A DNA stretch of 5,258 nucleotides from an uncultured Bacteroidales bacterium. Its GTDB lineage: Bacteria; Bacteroidota; Bacteroidia; Bacteroidales; UBA932. Made by a program: the position numbers and the translations under genes. Below are positions 1 to 5,258 of this stretch, in pieces; the first letter of the stretch is position 1; every line of letters begins with the position of its first letter. The notes beneath the pieces are model-generated. The model made no database searches, was not told where the DNA came from, and saw nothing but the letters and a program-made list of their open reading frames with translations. The DNA is taken from positions 1-5,258 of the forward strand of contig CABTXO010000144.1 of NCBI GenBank assembly GCA_902488725.1, written 5' to 3'.

Positions 1-1553
1 AGGACCGCGAACGGCTCACGCAGGAATTCGTGGAACCGCTGAAGCAGGAACTTTCCGACGACGGCATCCGGTACAAGCTGAAGGTCCGCACCAAGGCGGC
101 CTATTCGATCTGGCGCAAGATGCAGCGGCAGAAGGTACCGTTCGAGGGGGTCTACGACGTGTTCGCCATCCGTTTCATCATCGACTGCGAGGAGGACCCG
201 AAGGTCGAGAAGGACCTCTGCTGGAAGGTCTATTCCCGGGTGACCGAGGAATATGAGCCCGACACGGCCCGTCTGCGGGACTGGGTGACGACCCCCAAGC
301 CGAACGGCTACGAGTCGCTCCACATCACCGTGAAGAACAGGCAGGGCGTGTCGGTGGAGGTCCAGATCCGGACCCGGCGGATGGATCAGGAGGCCGAGAA
401 CGGCCAGGCTTCACACTGGGCCTACAAAGGCATCCAGCACGAAGAGAACCTCGACAAGTGGCTCTCCTCCGTGCGGTACAACCTGGAGCATCCCCAGGCC
501 GTCAGCGCGGAGGACCTGCCGCAGCCGCCTTCCAAGGAGATCTTTGTGTTCACTCCGACCGGGGAACTGCGGATCCTGCCCGCCGGATCCTCCGTCCTCG
601 ACTTTGCCTTCCATATTCATTCCGGACTGGGAACGCGCTGCACGGGCGGACGGGTCAACGGGAAGGCCGTGTCGATCCGGGAAAGGCTGCAGACGGGGGA
701 TGTGGTGGAGATCATGTCCGGGAAGAACCAGCGGCCCTCCTCCGACTGGCTGAACTACGTGGTGACTTCCAAGGCGCGCAGCAAGATCCGGCAGGAACTC
801 AACGAAGAAGAATATAAAAAGGCGGCGGAAGGCCGCGAAATGCTGCTGCGGCGGTTGAAGAACTGGAAACTCGAACTGCCGGACGACTGGATGTGGGCCT
901 TCATGAAGAAGCGGGGCTACACGACCGTCAATTCCTTCCTGGCTGCCGTTGCAGACGCAGGCGTCGACCTCAATGAAGTCAAGACCTTCATTCAGGACCA
1001 CGACCGGATTCAGGCGGAGGCCGTCGAGACCGCCCGGGCCGCCGAGTCGGTAAAGCTGGAGGCGCGCACCTCCGCCTGGAAGACCGGCCGTTTCTCGGAC
1101 GACATCCTCGTGCTGAACGCCCGGGACCTGAAAGGGCTGGACTACAAGATGGCGAAATGCTGCCACCCGGTTTTCGGGGACGACGTGTTCGGTTTCGTGA
1201 CGCGGACCGAAGGGATCAAGATCCACCGGATTTCCTGTCCGAACGCCGCCCGGCTCATCGAGACCTACCCGTACCGGATCCAGAAAGTCCGCTGGGCGGA
1301 GAGCCCGGCGGGCGGCAGTTTCCAGGTGTCTTTGAAGATCATCGCTGCGATGGAAGCCTCCGTAATCGGGCGGATTACCGACGTCGTCAACAACTTCCAG
1401 GCTTCGTTGCGGGGCTTCAACGTCGCTGAAAACTGCCGGAACGGCACCTACGAGATCTCCCTGCGCCTGTCCGTACCCTCCAACATGGAGCTGGACAAGG
1501 TGATTTCCCAGATCAAGGTGCTCAAGCACGTGGCCAAGGTCGCCCGGCAGTAG
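1..1553 (+). CDS. rel: RelA/SpoT-family (p)ppGpp synthetase/hydrolase, 5'-truncated by the window edge
   Basis: This cytoplasmic enzyme transfers pyrophosphate from ATP to GTP or GDP to make (p)ppGpp, the stringent-response alarmone. The frame is open from base 3; a GTG at 30 is internal, not the true start. Numbering from that GTG, the synthetase domain covers about 1-135. It contains R20/K22 (nucleotide binding), D43 in YDVFAIR, the RLRD motif at 81-84, TPKPNGYESLH, and E110 in VEVQIRT. A TGS domain follows (about 170-230, with H197 in the IHSGLG segment), then a helical region (about 250-350). Next come a zinc-finger/RIS module with C377, C378, H399 and C403 all present, and a C-terminal ACT domain (about 430-505). 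About 516 residues are visible; family members of roughly 700-750 aa imply that about 200 N-terminal residues, normally the HD hydrolase domain, lie upstream. Hydrolase activity therefore cannot be judged here. RLRD resembles the basic RxKD motif of bifunctional Rel enzymes rather than the acidic ExDD of RelA. The gene ends in TAG, 3 nt from the convergent uvrB stop. Confidence 0.96.
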   Translation, partial: DRERLTQEFVEPLKQELSDDGIRYKLKVRTKAAYSIWRKMQRQKVPFEGVYDVFAIRFIIDCEEDPKVEKDLCWKVYSRVTEEYEPDTARLRDWVTTPKPNGYESLHITVKNRQGVSVEVQIRTRRMDQEAENGQASHWAYKGIQHEENLDKWLSSVRYNLEHPQAVSAEDLPQPPSKEIFVFTPTGELRILPAGSSVLDFAFHIHSGLGTRCTGGRVNGKAVSIRERLQTGDVVEIMSGKNQRPSSDWLNYVVTSKARSKIRQELNEEEYKKAAEGREMLLRRLKNWKLELPDDWMWAFMKKRGYTTVNSFLAAVADAGVDLNEVKTFIQDHDRIQAEAVETARAAESVKLEARTSAWKTGRFSDDILVLNARDLKGLDYKMAKCCHPVFGDDVFGFVTRTEGIKIHRISCPNAARLIETYPYRIQKVRWAESPAGGSFQVSLKIIAAMEASVIGRITDVVNNFQASLRGFNVAENCRNGTYEISLRLSVPSNMELDKVISQIKVLKHVAKVARQ

Positions 1554-1568
1554 CGGCTACCGGTCCTT
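1536..1568. other. Imperfect hairpin spanning the convergent rel and uvrB stop codons
   Basis: Bases 1536-1539 (AAGG) can pair with 1565-1568 (CCTT), CCG 1544-1546 with CGG 1561-1563, and GTAG 1550-1553 with CTAC 1557-1560, leaving internal loops and a CGG apical loop. The innermost pairing arises partly because both genes end in TAG on opposite strands. There is no T-tract on either side, so it is not a standard intrinsic terminator. It is the only candidate 3'-end structure seen in this 3-nt intergenic space. Function is unproven. Confidence 0.3.
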
Positions 1569-3737
1569 CCAGACTTTGAGATATTCCTGCAGCGCCCACA
1601 TTTCGTCGCGGAATTTGGCGGCCTGGCTGAAGTCCAGGTCGGCGGCGGACTTTTCCATCCGGCGCCTGTCTTCCGCAACCGTCTTTTCAATCTGCGACCG
1701 GGACATGGCGCGGATCACCGGATCCTGCAGCACGGCCGCCAGGTCGGCGGTCACGTAGCCGTCCACGTAGGCGGACTTGCCGTCGCGGCGGGAGTCGTGT
1801 CCCAGTCCGACCGAGACCGTCCCCCGGCCGAGTTCGGACGGATTGGGAATATAGGTGGGTCCGGACACGGAGTCGGGGGCGCTGATGCGGCCGCCGGGGC
1901 CGTTCTTGGTCCGGGAATTGACCGGTTTTTCCGCCGTTCCGTAGAGCTCGGACACCAGCACGTTCTGCTTCACCTCGACCTGGGTCGGCGTGAGGTGGTG
2001 GAGTTGGTTGTACTCCATCTGTTTGGTCCGTCGCCGGTCGGTTTCGCGGATGGTCTCCTCCATGGAGTCGGTGATCGTGTCGGCGTACATGATGACCAGG
2101 CCGTTCACGTTGCGGGCTGCGCGGCCGGCCGTCTGGGTCAGCGCCCGGCCGGAGCGCAGGAATCCTTCCTTGTCCGCGTCCAGAATGGCGACCAGGGAGA
2201 CCGTGGGGATGTCCAGCCCTTCCCGCAGCAGGTTCACGCCCACGAGCACGTCGAAGAGGCCGTTCTTGAAATCCTCGATGATCTCCACGCGTTCCGAAGT
2301 GTCCACGTCGGAATGGATGTAGCGTACCCGGATGCCGACCTTGTCCAGGTAGTCGGTCAGTTCTTCCGCCATCCGCTTCGTGAGCGTGGTCACGAGCACC
2401 CGCTCGTCCCGTTCCGCCCGCTTCCGGATTTCCTCCACCAGGTCGTCCACCTGGTTTTTCGTGGGCCGGACCTCGATGGGCGGGTCCAGCAGGCCGGTCG
2501 GGCGGACCACCTGCTCCACGACCAGTCCTTCCGAACGCTCCAGTTCATAGTCGGCCGGGGTGGCGCTGACATAGACCTTCTGCCCGGTGATTTCGTTGAA
2601 CTCGTCGAAGGTCAGGGGGCGGTTGTCCGCCGCCGCAGGCAGGCGGAAGCCATATTCAATGAGGACGGACTTGCGGGAGTGGTCCCCGCCGTACATCGCC
2701 CGGATCTGGGGAATCGTGACATGGCTCTCGTCGATGAAGGTGATGAAGTCCTTCGGGAAGTAGTCGATGAGGCAGAACGGGCGCTGGCCGGGCTGACGGC
2801 CGTCCAGGTAGCGGGAATAGTTCTCGATGCCGGGGCAGTAGCCCATCTCCTTGATCATCTCCAGGTCGTTCTCCACCCGCTGCTGCAGGCGTTTGGCTTC
2901 CAGCCCCTTGCCGATTTCGTTGTAGTAGTCGACCTGTTTCTTCAGGTCGTCCTGGATCAGGCTCACGGCCTTGATACTCCGCTCGCGGGTCGTGACGAAG
3001 TTCGTGGCCGGGAAGATCGGCACTTCCTCCACATCCTCCAGACGGGCCCCCGTGATCGGGTCGATGATCGACAGTGCGTCGATTTCGTCGCCGAAGAATT
3101 CGATGTGGACCGCCTCGTCGGAGCCACCCAGGAACACGTCCACGGAATCCCCGCGCACGCGGAAAGTCCCGCGCTTGAAATCCACTTCCGTCCGGCTGTA
3201 GTTCGCGTCCACGAGATGGTAGAGCAGGCGGGTCAGGCTCCTGCGCTCCCTGCGCTTCACGACGATGGACTGCGCGTGGAAGTCCTCCGGGTTGCCGATG
3301 CCGTAGAGGCAGGACACGCTGGACACGACGATCACGTCCCTTCGGCCCGCCATCAGGGCGGAGGCGGCGCTCAGCCGCAATTTGTCGATCTGGTCGTTGA
3401 TGCTGAGGTCTTTTTCGATGTAGGTGTCCGTGATCGGGAGGTAGGCCTCGGGCTGGTAGTAGTCGTAGTAGGAGACGAAATATTCCACGGCATTCTCGGG
3501 GAAGAAGGACTTGAACTCCCCGTAGAGCTGTGCCGCAAGGGTCTTGTTGTGGCTCAACACCAGAGCGGGGCGCTGGAGGTTCCGGATGACGTTGGCCATG
3601 GTGAATGTCTTTCCGGATCCGGTCACTCCCAGGAGGGTGACGTCGCCCACGCCTTGCGAGAGTGCCCGGCTCAGCTGGGCGATCGCTTCCGGCTGGTCAC
3701 CGGAAGGCCGGTAGGTGGATGCAAGCCTGAACTTCAT
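1557..3737 (-). CDS. uvrB: UvrABC excinuclease subunit B (UvrB helicase)
   Basis: UvrB is the damage-verifying subunit of nucleotide excision repair. UvrA loads it onto DNA, it inserts a beta-hairpin at the lesion, and it recruits UvrC for dual incision. The predicted product is 726 aa starting [19 protein letters not shown], a typical UvrB N-terminus. Visible motifs: Walker A GVTGSGKT at 37-44 (K43); the Tyr-rich beta-hairpin [10 protein letters not shown] at 90-99; helicase motif II DESH at 336-339; SATP at 391-394; motif [11 protein letters not shown] at 535-543; and a C-terminal UVR motif (about 683-720, with [13 protein letters not shown]) that contacts UvrC. All key motifs are intact. 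I chose the ATG at 3737; an in-frame TTG 7 codons upstream would add a non-family extension and overlaps the likely -7 element. No Shine-Dalgarno is seen, as is usual in Bacteroidota. At 726 aa it is longer than E. coli UvrB (673 aa), with the excess mainly in the linker before the UVR motif (about residues 600-670). It stands alone, convergent with rel and divergent from the OmpA-family gene. Confidence 0.98.
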   Translation of the reverse strand: MKFRLASTYRPSGDQPEAIAQLSRALSQGVGDVTLLGVTGSGKTFTMANVIRNLQRPALVLSHNKTLAAQLYGEFKSFFPENAVEYFVSYYDYYQPEAYLPITDTYIEKDLSINDQIDKLRLSAASALMAGRRDVIVVSSVSCLYGIGNPEDFHAQSIVVKRRERRSLTRLLYHLVDANYSRTEVDFKRGTFRVRGDSVDVFLGGSDEAVHIEFFGDEIDALSIIDPITGARLEDVEEVPIFPATNFVTTRERSIKAVSLIQDDLKKQVDYYNEIGKGLEAKRLQQRVENDLEMIKEMGYCPGIENYSRYLDGRQPGQRPFCLIDYFPKDFITFIDESHVTIPQIRAMYGGDHSRKSVLIEYGFRLPAAADNRPLTFDEFNEITGQKVYVSATPADYELERSEGLVVEQVVRPTGLLDPPIEVRPTKNQVDDLVEEIRKRAERDERVLVTTLTKRMAEELTDYLDKVGIRVRYIHSDVDTSERVEIIEDFKNGLFDVLVGVNLLREGLDIPTVSLVAILDADKEGFLRSGRALTQTAGRAARNVNGLVIMYADTITDSMEETIRETDRRRTKQMEYNQLHHLTPTQVEVKQNVLVSELYGTAEKPVNSRTKNGPGGRISAPDSVSGPTYIPNPSELGRGTVSVGLGHDSRRDGKSAYVDGYVTADLAAVLQDPVIRAMSRSQIEKTVAEDRRRMEKSAADLDFSQAAKFRDEMWALQEYLKVWKDR

Positions 3738-3745
3738 AGCAATGA

Positions 3746-3753
3746 CAAAGATA
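3746..3753 (-). promoter_or_regulatory. Candidate Bacteroidota -7 promoter element for uvrB
   Basis: On the minus strand these bases read TATCTTTG, a perfect match to the Bacteroidetes primary-sigma -7 consensus TAnnTTTG. The element ends 8 nt before the uvrB ATG. No convincing TTTG -33 box lies at the usual 18-21 nt spacing; the nearest TTTG (minus strand, 3789-3786) is 32 nt away. If used, transcription would begin only a few bases ahead of the ATG, giving a near-leaderless message. The match could be chance, or the main promoter could lie elsewhere. Confidence 0.45.
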
Positions 3754-3797
3754 GGCAACCTCTTCGAGAAATGCGAGAATTGTTACAAATATGCAAC

Positions 3798-3809
3798 TTT
3801 CGGTCGAAA
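3798..3809. repeat. Short palindrome TTTCG-GT-CGAAA between the divergent promoters
   Basis: This is a perfect 5-bp inverted repeat with a 2-nt centre, located immediately upstream of the -33 box of the OmpA-family gene promoter and about 45 bp upstream of the uvrB -7 element. The position would suit a regulator-binding site, but palindromes this short occur by chance and no known operator is recognised. Confidence 0.25.
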
Positions 3810-3811
3810 AT

Positions 3812-3841
3812 TTTGCGATTGAAGTTTTTTTAATATCTTTG
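3812..3841 (+). promoter_or_regulatory. Bacteroidota-type promoter for the OmpA-family gene
   Basis: The -7 element TATCTTTG (3834-3841) matches TAnnTTTG perfectly. A TTTG -33 box lies at 3812-3815 within a TTTTG run, with an 18-nt spacer, close to the usual spacing. The surrounding DNA is much more A/T-rich than the coding regions. The predicted transcription start is about 3845-3847, leaving a leader of about 90 nt before the ATG at 3938. Confidence 0.75.
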
Positions 3842-3845
3842 TAAT

Positions 3846-3937
3846 CAGTAGTCGTGTGTCGTGCATTGTTGTACACCATGATACTGGATAAAAAAAAGTG
3901 TTGACTACTTATTTTTTAATTTCTAATTTTACTGAAA
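3846..3937 (+). promoter_or_regulatory. Potentially structured 5' leader of the OmpA-family gene
   Basis: The predicted leader begins almost exactly at AGTAGTC (3847-3853), which is perfectly complementary to GACTACT (3903-3909). The resulting 7-bp stem would close a 49-nt loop. Inside it, a weaker hairpin can form between GTGC 3861-3864 and GTAC 3871-3874. An A8 run lies at 3890-3897. The final 28 nt (3910-3937) are A/T-rich, apparently unpaired, and carry no Shine-Dalgarno, which matches Bacteroidota initiation regions. No known riboswitch is recognised. The pairing is seen in the sequence; a role in stability or control is inference. Confidence 0.45.
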
Positions 3938-5176
3938 ATGAAAAGAATCAGAACCTTTGGAGCTGTTGCCTTTGCAACCCTTCTCTGCTTTTCTTTCGAG
4001 GTGAACGCTCAGGAGAACAATTATGACCTGAACGGCAAGTTGGCACGCGTCTCTTATCCCGAGAGTGCGATGCAGAACAGCAACCGAGACGAGAATGGCA
4101 ACATCGTCCGCGGACCGTATCTGACCAACCGTTTCGGAGACAACTGGTTCATCGGACTCGGCGCCGGTCTGAACACCGTCCGGGACGGTGACATCAAATT
4201 CAAGCCTTTCGGCGGTATCGCCACCGATGTCAACATCGGCAAGTGGTTCACTCCTTCCGTCGGTTTTCGTCTGGGTTGGAAAGGATTCAAGAACTCTTTC
4301 GATCCCGACACGAAGTACTTGACATCCGCTTTTGTAAAGAATGAGTTTACCCAGACTTACATCCACGGTGATGTACTTTGGAACATCTCCAACGCTTTCA
4401 GCGGTTACAAGGAGACTCGTTTCTGGGACTTCATTCCTTACATGCATTTCGGCTACCTCCTCGCTTCCGGCACTCCTGCCGTGAAGGGTGCAGAGCGCAG
4501 GGACAACGAATATGGTGCCGGTGTCGGTCTCATCAACGACTTCCGCCTGGGCAACCATGTCGACCTCTTCGTCGACCTGTCCGGGATGATTGCCAGGGAT
4601 GAGATTCTCGGCACGCACCAGCGCGGCCATCGTTTCGCCATGCTTCCGTCCGTGACCGCCGGCTTGATCTTCAATCTCGGCCGCACGAACTTCAGCCGCC
4701 TCTCCTCTTTCGTTCCCGTTCTCTCCTCGCTTCCTTTCACCGAGGCTGACTACAACGGACTGAAGACCAAACTCTCCGACAAGGAAAAGGAGAACGGACA
4801 GCTGAAGAACCGCATCTCCGAGCTTGAGAACCGCAAGCCCGAGACCGTCTACATCGACAAGACCGTGGCCATGCCGATGACTCTCTTCTTCGACCTCGGC
4901 AAGTCCCGCCTGACCAAGCGCGAGCAGTCTCATCTGGCCATCTACGCCAATGCGAACCTCACTCCGGACAGCAAGGTGAAAGTGACCGGCGCCGCCGACA
5001 GCGCTACCGGAACCCCCGCTTTCAACCAGAAACTTTCCGAGAAGCGTGCCGAATATGTCAAGAATCTGCTTGTCAAGAAGTTCGGTCTTGCTCCCGAGAA
5101 CGTGACTGTCGAGGCTCTGGGCGGCATCGCCGAGTCCCCGGTTCCCGCCGAGAACAGAATCGTGATCGTGAAGTAA
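3938..5176 (+). CDS. OmpA-family outer-membrane protein (N-terminal barrel, coiled coil, C-terminal OmpA domain)
   Basis: This is a predicted 412-aa structural protein tying the outer membrane to peptidoglycan. Residues 1-24 form a signal peptide (basic MKRIR, a hydrophobic core, cleavage after VNA before QENN). Residues from about 66 to 255 have alternating Gly/aromatic strands typical of an outer-membrane beta-barrel, such as NWFIGLGAGLN and the strand near AGLIFNLG. Residues about 268-299 (KTKLSDKEKENGQLKNRISE) look like a coiled coil. The OmpA_C domain runs from about 303 to 412, with TLFFDLGKSRLT near its start and the NQKLSEKRAEYV helix. D354 and R370 fit the Asp/Arg pair that binds diaminopimelate. 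The layout resembles Bacteroidales OmpA-like proteins such as those of Porphyromonas, though I cannot assign an ortholog. It has its own promoter and terminator, so it is probably monocistronic. Arg is almost always CGC or CGT, unlike the CGG-rich rel and uvrB, which suggests strong expression. The ATG is chosen because it gives a complete signal peptide. Confidence 0.93.
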   Translation: MKRIRTFGAVAFATLLCFSFEVNAQENNYDLNGKLARVSYPESAMQNSNRDENGNIVRGPYLTNRFGDNWFIGLGAGLNTVRDGDIKFKPFGGIATDVNIGKWFTPSVGFRLGWKGFKNSFDPDTKYLTSAFVKNEFTQTYIHGDVLWNISNAFSGYKETRFWDFIPYMHFGYLLASGTPAVKGAERRDNEYGAGVGLINDFRLGNHVDLFVDLSGMIARDEILGTHQRGHRFAMLPSVTAGLIFNLGRTNFSRLSSFVPVLSSLPFTEADYNGLKTKLSDKEKENGQLKNRISELENRKPETVYIDKTVAMPMTLFFDLGKSRLTKREQSHLAIYANANLTPDSKVKVTGAADSATGTPAFNQKLSEKRAEYVKNLLVKKFGLAPENVTVEALGGIAESPVPAENRIVIVK

Positions 5177-5196
5177 TTCCGATTCAAGCATACCGG

Positions 5197-5228
5197 AAGA
5201 AGCCGACCCTGAGGGCCGGCTTCTTTTT
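5197..5228 (+). terminator. Rho-independent terminator of the OmpA-family gene
   Basis: AAGAAGCCG (5197-5205) pairs perfectly with CGGCTTCTT (5217-5225). An A-C mismatch follows, then CCC 5207-5209 pairs with GGG 5213-5215 around a TGA loop. A T-run (5224-5228) follows the GC-rich stem directly. It starts about 20 nt after the TAA stop, a usual distance. The A-rich 5' arm could make it partly bidirectional. Confidence 0.93.
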
Positions 5229-5230
5229 GC

Positions 5231-5250
5231 GTATGACGGGCATGTCATAC
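5231..5250. repeat. Perfect 7-bp inverted repeat just after the terminator
   Basis: GTATGAC (5231-5237) and GTCATAC (5244-5250) are exact reverse complements separated by the 6-nt spacer GGGCAT. No T-run is seen after it before the window ends 8 nt later, so it is not evidently a second terminator. It could be an operator or leader hairpin of the next gene, or the end of a dispersed repeat. The context beyond the edge is missing. Confidence 0.45.
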
Positions 5251-5258
5251 ATCTGTGG

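Noticed and set aside
411..1529. Open frame of 372 codons on the - strand, antisense to rel
   Set aside because: It is a reverse-strand shadow of the RelA/SpoT coding sequence, with no domain and no promoter or initiation signal.
3756..3758. TTG as an upstream start for uvrB (adds seven residues)
   Set aside because: The extension does not match UvrB N-termini, TTG is a weak start, and it lies upstream of the candidate -7 element, so it may not be transcribed from that promoter.
3765..3779. Direct repeat CGAGAA upstream of uvrB as a possible SOS or LexA box
   Set aside because: The two 6-bp copies are spaced 9 nt apart and do not match a LexA operator I recognise; short repeats like this occur by chance.
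1797..3833. Long open frame of 678 codons on the + strand, antisense to uvrB
   Set aside because: It lies opposite an unmistakable UvrB. Its translation is full of V, H, L, D and G runs typical of the reverse complement of GC-rich coding DNA, with no recognisable domain.
3901..3931. A second promoter in the leader starting with TTGACT
   Set aside because: It resembles an E. coli -35 box, but no TAnnTTTG element follows at the right distance, and the TTGACT falls within the 3' arm of the leader stem.
3974..3988. Lipobox-like Cys17 in the OmpA-family signal peptide (TLLC)
   Set aside because: The residue before Cys is Leu, not Gly, Ala or Ser, and a better signal peptidase I site (VNA before QE) lies seven residues downstream.
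3929..5248. Long open frame of 439 codons on the - strand, antisense to the OmpA-family gene
   Set aside because: It mirrors a clear OmpA-domain gene and reads through the terminator; its composition looks like a shadow frame and no domain or initiation signal is seen.

Overview
The window looks like ordinary chromosome from a fairly GC-rich member of the Bacteroidota, most likely Bacteroidales. Three things point there: perfect TAnnTTTG promoter -7 elements ahead of two genes, A/T-rich start regions with no Shine-Dalgarno, and an outer-membrane protein with the Bacteroidales OmpA layout (signal peptide, N-terminal barrel, coiled coil, C-terminal OmpA domain). The genus is not determined; an Alistipes-like or uncultured gut or rumen Bacteroidales would fit.

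Layout from left to right: (1) the 3' two-thirds of a long RelA/SpoT-family (p)ppGpp enzyme on the + strand (to 1553), whose N-terminal HD hydrolase region lies off the left edge; (2) a complete uvrB on the - strand (1557-3737), tail-to-tail with rel and only 3 nt between the stop codons; (3) a 200-nt divergent intergenic region (3738-3937) with one promoter-like element facing each way and a potentially structured leader; (4) a complete OmpA-family outer-membrane protein on the + strand (3938-5176), followed by a strong intrinsic terminator (5197-5228) and a perfect 7-bp inverted repeat at the right edge.

The genes do not form one pathway or operon. They are three separate transcription units: stringent-response signalling, nucleotide excision repair, and cell-envelope structure. 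The OmpA gene reads as a highly expressed monocistronic unit, with a good promoter, an A/U-rich initiation region, Arg codons restricted mainly to CGC/CGT, and its own terminator. The rel and uvrB genes use CGG heavily and look like typical housekeeping genes.

I see no mobile element, CRISPR array, tRNA or rRNA, toxin-antitoxin pair, defence system or other undescribed multi-gene system. The points most worth checking are small: a 5'-terminal stem in the OmpA-gene leader, a lengthened linker in UvrB, the very tight convergent rel/uvrB junction, and a possible near-leaderless uvrB transcript.
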